A stretch of 64,000 bases of DNA from Treponema socranskii subsp. paredis ATCC 35535 (GTDB lineage Bacteria; Spirochaetota; Spirochaetia; Treponematales; Treponemataceae). Under the pieces are notes generated by a model. The model was not told the DNA's origin, ran no database searches, and saw only the letters and a program-made list of their open reading frames with translations. This document shows, piece after piece, positions 25,385 to 33,388 of the stretch (its first letter is position 1; each line of letters opens with the position of its first letter). The stretch is taken from assembly GCA_000413015.1 (NCBI GenBank), contig KE332515.1, positions 1,204,731-1,268,730 on the forward strand. Reading direction: 5' to 3'. The position numbers were made by a program, and so were the translations under genes.

Positions 25385-26173
25385 CTATTTTTCATATGTT
25401 TTATAATACTGCTTTTTCTTCTCAAACCCCGCATTTAAATTGCATCCGTAAAATTTAATAAAAACTTCCGCTCCTTCATATACATGTTCGGCATTAGCTA
25501 CTATTAATGCGATCCTATCTTCATAAGGACTTTTTATATAACCGGTCGGTAGAATATATTCACAAATAACGTCATCGTTTCTACCAAGAATTTTATATTT
25601 ATTATTTTTAATAGCGAAAATTTCATAAGTCATATGAGTCAAACCGTATTTACCGATTTCTTTTTTAATTACGTTGACATCAAACTTAATCTCATTTCTT
25701 TCTTTATCAAACAATGGAAAAAACCGAACTTCGCTCGGTTTTACTATGATACTATATTCATTTAATTTTTCATTTAACTCTTCCGCATTGTTATTAATGC
25801 ATTCTTGCAAAGTAAGTAATAATACATGATATTCCGAGAATTCATCAAAATCATAACATTCAATCTTTTTGTAATAGCATATTTTATCTTCTACTAAATC
25901 TTGAATTGTAAATAGGAAATCATGTCCGCCACGACCGTCAATTCCTCTGTTTTCAATAAATGCTATTTTTCCGTCTTTTGACCACCCCAGAACATATATA
26001 TCGTTATTTTCCTGATAGATGTGTAACCCTTCAATTTTTTTTGTTTTTTCCGCTAATGTTGAAGTTATTTTTGAATCGAGTTTAAAATCCTGAATATTTA
26101 AAATCCTGACGTCCGCTGAATAAACATTTATTGAAAATAAAGATACAAATAGTAAAGTTATCAGCTTTTTCAT
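25385..26173 (-). CDS. Exported hypothetical protein of the AT-rich island
   Basis: 262 aa with a clean signal sequence (MKKLITLLFVSLFSINVYSA). AAAAGGA precedes the ATG. No family recognised. The mature chain is rich in Asn, Glu, Lys, Tyr and Ile, with strand-like segments (GLHIYQENNDIYVLGWSKDGKIAFIE looks like a small beta-propeller blade or WD-like strand pair). Codon use is AT-rich as in its neighbours. Probably periplasmic. Confidence 0.6.
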   Translation of the reverse strand: MKKLITLLFVSLFSINVYSADVRILNIQDFKLDSKITSTLAEKTKKIEGLHIYQENNDIYVLGWSKDGKIAFIENRGIDGRGGHDFLFTIQDLVEDKICYYKKIECYDFDEFSEYHVLLLTLQECINNNAEELNEKLNEYSIIVKPSEVRFFPLFDKERNEIKFDVNVIKKEIGKYGLTHMTYEIFAIKNNKYKILGRNDDVICEYILPTGYIKSPYEDRIALIVANAEHVYEGAEVFIKFYGCNLNAGFEKKKQYYKTYEK

Positions 26174-26274
26174 TTTTTCCTTTTACACGCCTGCGGCGTA
26201 TGAACCTAGCATTATTTTAAACCGCATTTTTGTACAGGCAAAAACGTCGGTTTTGAAAACCGTGTTATGCATTT

Positions 26275-27312
26275 TTATTCATATAATCTCTTCTTCAAAT
26301 TAATTAGAAATTGAATATTTTCTTTTTCAATATCGTTAAATTTATTCTCATTGAAATTCGGATCAGGAGTATAAATGGAATAATTACCAGACACATTATC
26401 AAAATACATATCCTTAAAATAACTCTGCAGTTTTTGATTTTTAAAAATATACCCTTTAGATGCATAGAAACAATTTAGGAATAACTGTATTTGATCTTTT
26501 GTATAAAGCCAAACTTCATCTTTGTTATCATATATATGATATAAAGCATAACACCAGCCTGAAGCCCAATCTTCAAAATGACGCTGCTTTGTAAATTCAT
26601 AGTCTTCTAATATAAAACTGATATCTCTGAATTTTTGAGGATCAACATTACTAAAAGTAAAATGAAATGTATTATCTGATATTTTTACATTATCAGGGAA
26701 ATTATCTTCGTTATAATGTCCTATATGCCAAGCTCGCCCGTTCAGCAAAACTGCATTATCATTGTGAATATTTATTTTTAAGTCTTTAATATTATTATTC
26801 CAGCAAGATGCAGTTTCTATAATATAGTCAAACCTTGTAAAAAAGCCTGCACGCGAATATGGTCCTGTAAATTCGATTCTGGAAACATTCTTTCCTTTTA
26901 GAAATCCGACCTCTCTTATAATCCAATATATTCCTTCAATGCTATAAGATTCATCCTTTTTTACTTCATTATATTTTTTATTGATCTGAATTTTTTTATC
27001 ATTGAAAATTTGAGCAAAAACAAATTGATTTAAATATTTATCTTTTTCTTCAGCACCTGCGGTAGAAGCATATTTAATCGGAAATCCAAGCTGTAAAGTT
27101 TTTTCAGAACCGTTATTTTCATATTCATATTTAACGGTAACTTTATAAAAATCTTTGTAAAAATAAATATTCAATTCTTCTCTTTCAATTGAAATATTTT
27201 TTTCGTCATAATTAATTGTAACAGATTCAGAACCTTTTACCATTACAGAATCATTCGCAAAAACTGAGCAGCATATAAATAGCAATATTATAATTGAAGT
27301 ATACTTTATCAT
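26275..27312 (-). CDS. Exported protein with DUF4424-like body and YARHG-like C-terminus
   Basis: 345 aa; signal sequence MIKYTSIIILLFICCSVFA, AAAGGA before the ATG. The N-terminal body (SVTINYDEKNISIEREELNI and following YEYENNGSEKTLQLGFP) resembles DUF4424-type exported proteins. The last 75 residues contain FYASKGYIFKNQKLQSYF and a Pro/Asn-rich turn ending in a helix, the outline of the YARHG cell-wall-associated domain with the RHG replaced by SKG. Function unknown; the YARHG link suggests an extracytoplasmic role. AT-rich, island gene. Confidence 0.6.
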   Translation of the reverse strand: MIKYTSIIILLFICCSVFANDSVMVKGSESVTINYDEKNISIEREELNIYFYKDFYKVTVKYEYENNGSEKTLQLGFPIKYASTAGAEEKDKYLNQFVFAQIFNDKKIQINKKYNEVKKDESYSIEGIYWIIREVGFLKGKNVSRIEFTGPYSRAGFFTRFDYIIETASCWNNNIKDLKINIHNDNAVLLNGRAWHIGHYNEDNFPDNVKISDNTFHFTFSNVDPQKFRDISFILEDYEFTKQRHFEDWASGWCYALYHIYDNKDEVWLYTKDQIQLFLNCFYASKGYIFKNQKLQSYFKDMYFDNVSGNYSIYTPDPNFNENKFNDIEKENIQFLINLKKRLYE

Positions 27313-27469
27313 TTTTATCCTTTATTGCAAACATCAGTGACCGACCGTTTTTCCGACATCATTTGCATTAAGCCGGCCTTTTTCTATTGCCGAATCTTCT
27401 CCTTTTTTTAATTCCGAAAACAATGTTTTTACCGCCGTAAGTTTTTCATAATTTTGTAAATACACTAAC

Positions 27470-27943
27470 CTACAAGCTTTTTGTGTAATTATAAAGATTT
27501 TCAATATCGCCGGTAATTTTTTGTTTTACAAGTTCGAAAGGATAAATTACTTCACCTTTTTTTACGAGTTGCGGAATTAAATCATCCGTGAAATTCCATT
27601 TATAGCGCTTTTTGTTACATAAAATCTCACCGTAAAAGCTTCCCAGCTTCATAAGTAAATCATTATCGGCAAGTATATCTTCGGTTCTATATATGCCTCT
27701 TTTTTTATCAATATAATCGTCAAGTGTTGTGATAGAATTTAAAGTGCCTAATCTCCATTCTTCACCGGTTTGCATAAACTCCATCATTAATTCAGCAGCT
27801 TTATCTAAGGCTTGTTGTCTTGGTTTTGATTTTCCACTTCTTTTTCTGGCTTTCATTATTTGTCCAAGAATAAGCAAATAAAAGAAAATTACTATAATTA
27901 TAAATGCACTTATTATTATTAATTCATTTAAAAAACCATTCAT
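27470..27943 (-). CDS. Small membrane-anchored hypothetical protein
   Basis: 157 aa. One N-terminal membrane helix (LIIISAFIIIVIFFYLLILG) followed by a basic patch KARKRSGKSKPRQ, so the rest should be cytoplasmic. The soluble part is mixed helix and strand with no recognised family. No strong ribosome site is visible (AAGAA only). AT-rich, first gene of the island on the rex side. The 157 bases between it and 27312 hold no further gene. Confidence 0.5.
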   Translation of the reverse strand: MNGFLNELIIISAFIIIVIFFYLLILGQIMKARKRSGKSKPRQQALDKAAELMMEFMQTGEEWRLGTLNSITTLDDYIDKKRGIYRTEDILADNDLLMKLGSFYGEILCNKKRYKWNFTDDLIPQLVKKGEVIYPFELVKQKITGDIENLYNYTKSL

Positions 27944-28074
27944 TTCTTAACCACACAAAAATCTATTTATTTAACCGTATCAACAAGCATCGAACATCGC
28001 GTTTCTTTTTCTTTCCTCCGCTTTCTTCCGTCATCCGATGCGGCACCGCTGTTCCGCCGCATTTTCGACTTTCG

Positions 28075-28722
28075 TTATCCGGCGCCCGAAACACGCGCGG
28101 AAAGCGTTCGGAGGAGCGTCACCGGAGATGCGTTTTCCACCCGGGCCGATACGGTCGATCCCAGCACGGCATCGGTATAATTGACGATACCGCGTATGCC
28201 GCAAGAAGCAAGGCGAGACGCAAGAGGAGCGGCGTCTTCGTTTTTCGACGCGAGGATCGCATATTCGATGCGTTCCGAAGCGATGACCGCTTCGATCCGC
28301 GATGCCGGATAGAGCGGAAACGCAGATCGGAGGATTTCCGTCCGGTTTACGTTCGGATCGAATCCCGCAACGATTTTATAACCCGTGCCGTCGAATATCG
28401 CTTCGTCGAGGAGGGCCGCTCCGAGCCTCCCCAAACCGACGATGCAGCACTTCTTTTCGCTCGACGCGGGGTCGATTTCGAAAAAACGCAAAATCGCATC
28501 GCAGAGGCGGCGCACGTCGTAGCCGTTTGAAACACCGCCGCAAAAACCGATCGACGCTATATCGTGCCTGATGAGCGCGGGGCTCCAATGCACGAGAGAT
28601 GCGAGCTCGACCGACGTAATGCGCGCTTTGTCCGTGCGCGAAAGAAGTTCTGCCAAGAGCACGAGCCGCTTTTTCGACGGTTCGGAAACGCGCTTTTGCA
28701 GCGCGGCAAGCATTTCGTTCAT
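28075..28722 (-). CDS. rex: Redox-sensing transcriptional repressor Rex
   Basis: 215 aa. N-terminal winged helix (KARITSVELASLVHWSPALIRHDIASIG, about residues 32-60), then the NAD(H)-binding Rossmann domain with CCIVGLGRLGAALL (about 91-104) and the C-terminal domain-swap helix region. Rex leaves DNA when NADH/NAD+ rises and controls fermentation and redox genes. GGGAGG precedes the ATG. A Rex-like palindrome lies about 110 bases upstream, suggesting autoregulation. The Nfn-type transhydrogenase 4 kb away is a plausible functional companion. Confidence 0.92.
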   Translation of the reverse strand: MNEMLAALQKRVSEPSKKRLVLLAELLSRTDKARITSVELASLVHWSPALIRHDIASIGFCGGVSNGYDVRRLCDAILRFFEIDPASSEKKCCIVGLGRLGAALLDEAIFDGTGYKIVAGFDPNVNRTEILRSAFPLYPASRIEAVIASERIEYAILASKNEDAAPLASRLASCGIRGIVNYTDAVLGSTVSARVENASPVTLLRTLSARVSGAG

Positions 28723-28735
28723 CGCAATCCTCCCG

Positions 28736-28765
28736 ATAGTAACGGATGTCGGGTTTTCCGGTCAA
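28736..28765 (-). promoter_or_regulatory. Proximal promoter of rex
   Basis: TTGACC (28765-28760), 18-base spacer, TACTAT (28741-28736), giving a short leader that contains GGGAGG. Confidence 0.5.
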
Positions 28766-28830
28766 CGGAAAATTCGGCCTTTTCCCTTGATTTGAAGCCG
28801 AAAAATCGAAAAAAAATGGAAAATCCGCAT

Positions 28831-28854
28831 TTACTGTGAAATTTTTAACAGTAA
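28831..28854. promoter_or_regulatory. Candidate Rex operator
   Basis: Inverted repeat TTACTGT - 10 bases - ACAGTAA. Its core TGTGAAATTTTTAACA differs at only a few positions from Rex sites of the form TTGTTAA-N4-TTAACAA. Lies upstream of rex and overlaps a possible distal promoter (TTTACT-N17-TAAAAA on the minus strand). Confidence 0.5.
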
Positions 28855-28994
28855 TTGAGAAAAAAGTAAAGGCGAGCGCAGTAAAGGAAGGCGACGGAAG
28901 GATGGGGCAATTCAAAACGGATATGATGTATGAAAACAAAAAAGGCGGGAGCAGCGTAATTTCAAAGAGTGACTTGCAATATCGTTTTTTAAAA

Positions 28995-29882
28995 TTACTG
29001 CAGCGAAGCGTTTGCCATAAGCCGCTTCACCGCATCAAAATCCGCCTCCGCTTTGTTACGTCTTTCTAATGTAAGATTTGTATTACCTCGCCATTCATAG
29101 AATATATAATTTGCATCATCGATTTTAATCGCTTCGGTAAACGCATCGAGAGCATCACCGTATTTTTGCAAATGGTAACAGCAAACGCCTATATGAAAAT
29201 ATACATCCGAAACGCGGTATTTTAATGATGCGGCTTTACGGTAATCGCTCAAAGCCGCATCATATCGTCGCAGCATTTCATACGCCGTACCCCGATCAAA
29301 ATAGGTTTCCGCACTTTTAGGATTCAGTCTTATCGCATGAGAATAATTTAAAACCGCATTTTCATAATCATTCATTCGATAACGGATTTGTCCTTTATTT
29401 TTAAAATGTAAGGCACACTTCGGATTCAACTCTATAGCGGTATCGATATCACGAAGTGCTTTTTCCAGATCTCCCAACTGTATATAGAGGCATGCTCTGT
29501 TATTGTATACTCTGTCGTCGTCGGGAATCAATACAAGTGCTTCGTCGAAATCGACAAGTGCGTCCTTATATTGAGCCTTACAAATAAAGATCATTCCCCT
29601 TAATAAAAGCGCTTCCTCATAAGACGGCTGTATTTGCAGAGCTTTATTTATATCCGCCAGTGCCGCATTATAGTATCCCGACAAACAATAATAATTTCCC
29701 CGCTCATAATACAGCCGATAATTATCGGGATCTTTCCGTATTTTTTTCTCGTAAACTCGAAGGTTAAGCCTGAATATCAACAAATTATCTTTTTCCGTAG
29801 TCCGATTCATAGGAACAGAACTACAGGCAAAAACAGTACATAACAATACCGTATAAAAAAACATCACACATATATTTTTCAT
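28995..29882 (-). CDS. TPR-repeat lipoprotein
   Basis: 295 aa from the ATG at 29882 (AAGAAAG ahead). Lipoprotein signal with lipobox VFAC near residue 20. The rest is six to seven tetratricopeptide repeats with the usual W/Y-G-Y-A-P spacing, for example YYERGNYYCLSGYYNAALAD, ALLLRGMIFICKAQYKDALVD, VYNNRACLYIQLGDLEKALRD, and TYFDRGTAYEMLRRYDAAL. A protein-interaction scaffold facing the periplasm. A TTG at 29915 would add residues that overlap the tex promoter and was rejected. Divergent from tex. Confidence 0.85.
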   Translation of the reverse strand: MKNICVMFFYTVLLCTVFACSSVPMNRTTEKDNLLIFRLNLRVYEKKIRKDPDNYRLYYERGNYYCLSGYYNAALADINKALQIQPSYEEALLLRGMIFICKAQYKDALVDFDEALVLIPDDDRVYNNRACLYIQLGDLEKALRDIDTAIELNPKCALHFKNKGQIRYRMNDYENAVLNYSHAIRLNPKSAETYFDRGTAYEMLRRYDAALSDYRKAASLKYRVSDVYFHIGVCCYHLQKYGDALDAFTEAIKIDDANYIFYEWRGNTNLTLERRNKAEADFDAVKRLMANASLQ

Positions 29883-29887
29883 CTTTC

Positions 29888-29916
29888 TTGCCACGCACCG
29901 TCCTTTTCCGTACAAT
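29888..29916 (+). promoter_or_regulatory. Promoter of tex, nearly leaderless
   Basis: TTGCCA (29888-29893), 17-base spacer, TACAAT (29911-29916), nine bases, ATG at 29926. No ribosome site. Confidence 0.6.
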
Positions 29917-29925
29917 AACGCCTAT

Positions 29926-32325
29926 ATGGAATTTACTCAAGACACAATGGACGCGCTCGCAATCGATGAAGCGCTTATCGTAAAAAAAATTGCAGCGGAA
30001 ATCGGCATCCGCGAAACGCAGGTGCGCGCCGTCATCGACCTCGTAAACGAAGGCTGCACGGTTCCGTTTATCGCTCGCTATCGAAAAGAAAAACACGGTT
30101 CGCTCGACGAAATGCAGATACGCGACTGCGACCGCCTGTTCAAATCGCATAAAAATATCGAAGAGCGGCGCATCGAAATCGCGAGGGGTATTTTTGCTCA
30201 AGGAAAGCTCACCGAATCTCTGTACGACGCGGTAATGAGCGCGCTTACGCTCACGGCGCTTGAAGACTTATGGGCGCCGTTCAAAAAGAAAAAGAAAACG
30301 CGCGGCATGATCGCGATCGAACGCGGGCTCGAAGCGCTTGCGGATGCGATGCTCACGCTCGACGATACCGCAGTCGAAAAAAAGGCGGAAGAATTTATTA
30401 AAATAAACGACGACAACCCCGAACTTTCGGTTCCGACTGCAGAGGATGCGATCGCGGGTGCGAAAGACATCATCGCGGAAAGGACGGCTCAGGACAGTGC
30501 GAACCGCAAAGCGGTGTACGACCTCTATATGGCAACCGGCTCGATCGTTTCGAAAGGTATAGGAGACGAAGAAAAGCAAAAGACGTCGACATATCAAATG
30601 TATTGGGATTACACGGAGCCGCTCAATCAGATAAAGCCTCACCGCATCCTCGCGATAAACCGAGGAGAGCGGGAAGAAGCGCTCGAAGTTACCGTAAACG
30701 TGGACGTCGATGCGGCCGTAGATATGCTGCAAAAGCGCCAAGCGATCAACAATGCATATCACGCGGACGCGATCAAAGACGGCGTCGTGAGACTTCTTTC
30801 GCCTGCCGTCGTGCGTGAAATCCGCAGCGACGAAACGGATAAAGCGGACGAACACGGTATCGGCATATTCAGCGAAAACCTCAGAAACCTTTTGATGACG
30901 CAGCCGATCAAAGGCAGCCGCGTGCTCGGCGTCGATCCGGGCATACGCACCGGAACGAAGTGCGCCGCTCTCGACGAAACGGGAAAATATCTCGGAAGTT
31001 TTTTAATAAAGCAGATCGCAGACGTTTCGGGTTCCTACGAAGCGCTTAAAGCTGCGATCAAAAAATACGATATTCAAGTCGTCGCCGTCGGAAACGGAAC
31101 GGGAAGCCCCGAAGTTCGCGAACTCGTAAGCCGCGTCATAAGCGAAAACTATCCCGACGTGCGCTATACGGTCGTAGACGAAAGCGGGGCATCGGTGTAT
31201 TCCGCAAGCGATATCGCGCGAGAAGAGTTTCCCGACTTGGATTTGACGATCCGCGGAGCGGTCAGCATGGGGCGGCGGCTGCAGGATCCGCTTGCCGAAC
31301 TCGTCAAAATCGATCCGAAAGCGATCGGCGTCGGACTCTATCAGCACGACGTCAATCAAAAAAAGCTTTCCGATATGCTCGATGAAGTGGTGGGTTCCGT
31401 CGTAAACAAAGTCGGCGTCAATTTGAATACGGCGAGCAGTTCGCTTTTAAAATACGTTTCGGGCATTACGCCCGCAACGGCGAAAAAGATCGTCGCATAC
31501 CGCGATGCGAACGGAAAAATCACAAGCCGCGACGATTTGAAAAAAGTGAGCGGACTCGGACCGAAAACCTTCGAGCAGTGCGCGGGATTTTTAAAAATTC
31601 CCGAAAGCGGAGAGCCACTCGACAACACGTGGGTGCATCCCGAAAACTACGAAGCGGCGCGCGAGCTTTTTGCCGTCATCAAATCGGGCGGCGAAGTTTC
31701 CGGCGAATTGAAAAAGAAACTTGAAGAAAAATACGGCATCGGGGAAACGACGATTTCGGATATCGCAGAAGAATTGAAAAAGCCGAACCGCGATCCGCGC
31801 GACGACTACCCCGCTCCGATCATGCAAAAAGGCGTCGGGCAGTTCGAAGATTTGAAGCCGGGTATGAAAGTTACGGGAAAAATCAAAAACGTCGTGGACT
31901 TCGGCGCTTTCGTCGACCTCGGTTTGCACGAAACGGGACTCATCCACATCAGCGAGCTTTCGGACAATTTCGTCAAAGAGCCGATGGAAGTCGTCAAAGT
32001 CGGCGACATCAAAGAATTTACGATCCTTGCGCTCGATCCCGACAGAAAACGCATCAGCCTGTCGCTGAAAAGCGACGCCGCATCGCGCGCGCTCAATCCG
32101 ACGGAAGCGAAATCCGGCGACAAAAAAAGCGGCGGGTCATCACATGAAAAAAAACCGAACGGGAGCGCAAAGCGTACGGTCGTCGTCAAAGCGCTTTCAA
32201 AAAATGCCGACGGCACGCGGCAGAAGAGCGGCGGCAAAAACCGTCAAAGCTCAGGTGCAAAAGCGGGCGGCGTGCGGAACGACGGTATGACGTACAATCC
32301 CTTTGCGGATTTGCTGAAAAATTGA
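29926..32325 (+). CDS. tex: Tex-family transcription accessory RNA-binding protein
   Basis: 799 aa. Tex order: N-terminal helical region with GCTVPFIARYRKEKHGSLDE (about residues 45-65), a YqgF/RNase H-like domain from GVDPGIRTGTKCA (about 330), helix-hairpin-helix motifs at VNLNTASSSLLKYVSGI and KVSGLGPKTFEQCAGF (about 500-560), and an S1 domain from GMKVTGKIKNVVDFGAFVDLG (about 645-715). The last 85 residues are a Lys/Ser/Gly-rich basic tail. Tex binds nucleic acid and associates with transcription. A GGGGGA/TCCCCC terminator follows. Confidence 0.95.
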   Translation: MEFTQDTMDALAIDEALIVKKIAAEIGIRETQVRAVIDLVNEGCTVPFIARYRKEKHGSLDEMQIRDCDRLFKSHKNIEERRIEIARGIFAQGKLTESLYDAVMSALTLTALEDLWAPFKKKKKTRGMIAIERGLEALADAMLTLDDTAVEKKAEEFIKINDDNPELSVPTAEDAIAGAKDIIAERTAQDSANRKAVYDLYMATGSIVSKGIGDEEKQKTSTYQMYWDYTEPLNQIKPHRILAINRGEREEALEVTVNVDVDAAVDMLQKRQAINNAYHADAIKDGVVRLLSPAVVREIRSDETDKADEHGIGIFSENLRNLLMTQPIKGSRVLGVDPGIRTGTKCAALDETGKYLGSFLIKQIADVSGSYEALKAAIKKYDIQVVAVGNGTGSPEVRELVSRVISENYPDVRYTVVDESGASVYSASDIAREEFPDLDLTIRGAVSMGRRLQDPLAELVKIDPKAIGVGLYQHDVNQKKLSDMLDEVVGSVVNKVGVNLNTASSSLLKYVSGITPATAKKIVAYRDANGKITSRDDLKKVSGLGPKTFEQCAGFLKIPESGEPLDNTWVHPENYEAARELFAVIKSGGEVSGELKKKLEEKYGIGETTISDIAEELKKPNRDPRDDYPAPIMQKGVGQFEDLKPGMKVTGKIKNVVDFGAFVDLGLHETGLIHISELSDNFVKEPMEVVKVGDIKEFTILALDPDRKRISLSLKSDAASRALNPTEAKSGDKKSGGSSHEKKPNGSAKRTVVVKALSKNADGTRQKSGGKNRQSSGAKAGGVRNDGMTYNPFADLLKN

Positions 32326-32355
32326 TGAAGCGGAGCATTGAGGCGCGAGGGCTTT

Positions 32356-32385
32356 GGAGCGAGGGGGAGACCTCCCCCTTTGTTC
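32356..32385 (+). terminator. Terminator after tex (repeat family D)
   Basis: AGGGGGA / TCCCCCT with loop GACC, then TTTGTT. The block GGAGCGAGGGGGAGAC is identical to the one after the rhomboid gene. Confidence 0.7.
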
Positions 32386-32428
32386 CCTCAAAAAATATCA
32401 TAAATAATTTTCAAGAACTTTAATTCGA

Positions 32429-32457
32429 TTTACTTTTTTCCCCCTTTCCTATACAAT
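32429..32457 (+). promoter_or_regulatory. Promoter of the Nfn-type operon
   Basis: TTTACT (32429-32434), 17-base spacer, TACAAT (32452-32457). The leader is about 25 bases with GAAGG before ATG 32488. Confidence 0.55.
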
Positions 32458-32487
32458 AACGGATATCTATTCTATCGAAGGTATGCT

Positions 32488-33345
32488 ATGTTCAAAATTC
32501 TTGAAAAAAGAGAAATTTCCGCCGGCGTCTACTACATGAAATTCGAAGCTCCCGAAATTGCGCGCAACCGCAAAGCGGGGCAATTCGTCATCGTGCAGCT
32601 CGACGAGGATTACGGAGAACGCGTTCCGCTGACGATCGCGGATGCAAATGCGAAAGAAGGCTGGGTCGTGCTCGTCTTTCAAGCGGTCGGAGCGACGACA
32701 TATAAACTTGCGCAAAAAAAGACGGGAGATTCCATCGCTGCGGTACTCGGTCCGCTCGGAAATCCGTCGGTTATCGAAAAGCGCGACGGGCCGGTCGTCG
32801 TCGTAGGCGGCGGTTTCGGAGTCGCGCCGTGTTATCCGATCGTGCAGGCGCTTAAAGCTGCCGGCAATAAAGTAATTATGATCATCGGCGCGAGAAACAA
32901 GGATTTGCTCATTTTCGTCGATGAGATGAAACAGGTTGCGGACGAAGTGATCGTCATGACCGACGACGGAAGTGCAGGCAGACAGGGCCTTGTCACGGTG
33001 CCGCTCGATGAGCTCTGCAAATCCCAAACGCCGCCTGCGGAAGTCATCGCTATCGGACCTCCCATTATGATGAAGTTCGCCGCAAAGACGACGGAAAAAT
33101 ACAATATCCCGACGGTGGTGTCGCTCAACACGATTATGATCGACGGTACCGGTATGTGCGGCGGCTGCCGCGTTACGGTCGGCGACGAAACGAAATTCGT
33201 GTGCGTGGACGGACCCGATTTCGATGCGCATAAAGTCGATTGGGACAATATGATGATGCGCATGGGCACGTTCAAAGCGCAGGAACAGGAAGATTTCCAC
33301 AAATGTAAATTGGAAAGCGCGATCGAGCAAAAAGCTCAATCGTAA
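32488..33345 (+). CDS. nfnA: Ferredoxin-NADP oxidoreductase / NfnA-type FAD-[2Fe-2S] subunit
   Basis: 285 aa. FAD-binding region with GERVPLTIAD (about residues 47-56), NAD-binding VVVGGGFGVAPCYPIV (about 106-121), and a C-terminal [2Fe-2S] site DGTGMCGGCRVTV...KFVCVDG with its cysteines. This is the layout of the dihydroorotate dehydrogenase electron-transfer-like subunit that pairs with a GltD-like protein as NfnAB (also called SudAB). The complex couples NADH, NADPH and ferredoxin, in some species by electron bifurcation. The partner gene follows 43 bases on. Confidence 0.88.
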   Translation: MFKILEKREISAGVYYMKFEAPEIARNRKAGQFVIVQLDEDYGERVPLTIADANAKEGWVVLVFQAVGATTYKLAQKKTGDSIAAVLGPLGNPSVIEKRDGPVVVVGGGFGVAPCYPIVQALKAAGNKVIMIIGARNKDLLIFVDEMKQVADEVIVMTDDGSAGRQGLVTVPLDELCKSQTPPAEVIAIGPPIMMKFAAKTTEKYNIPTVVSLNTIMIDGTGMCGGCRVTVGDETKFVCVDGPDFDAHKVDWDNMMMRMGTFKAQEQEDFHKCKLESAIEQKAQS

Positions 33346-33388
33346 TTTTTAATAATTTCCTGCAAAAGTTTTATAGAGGACGATAATC

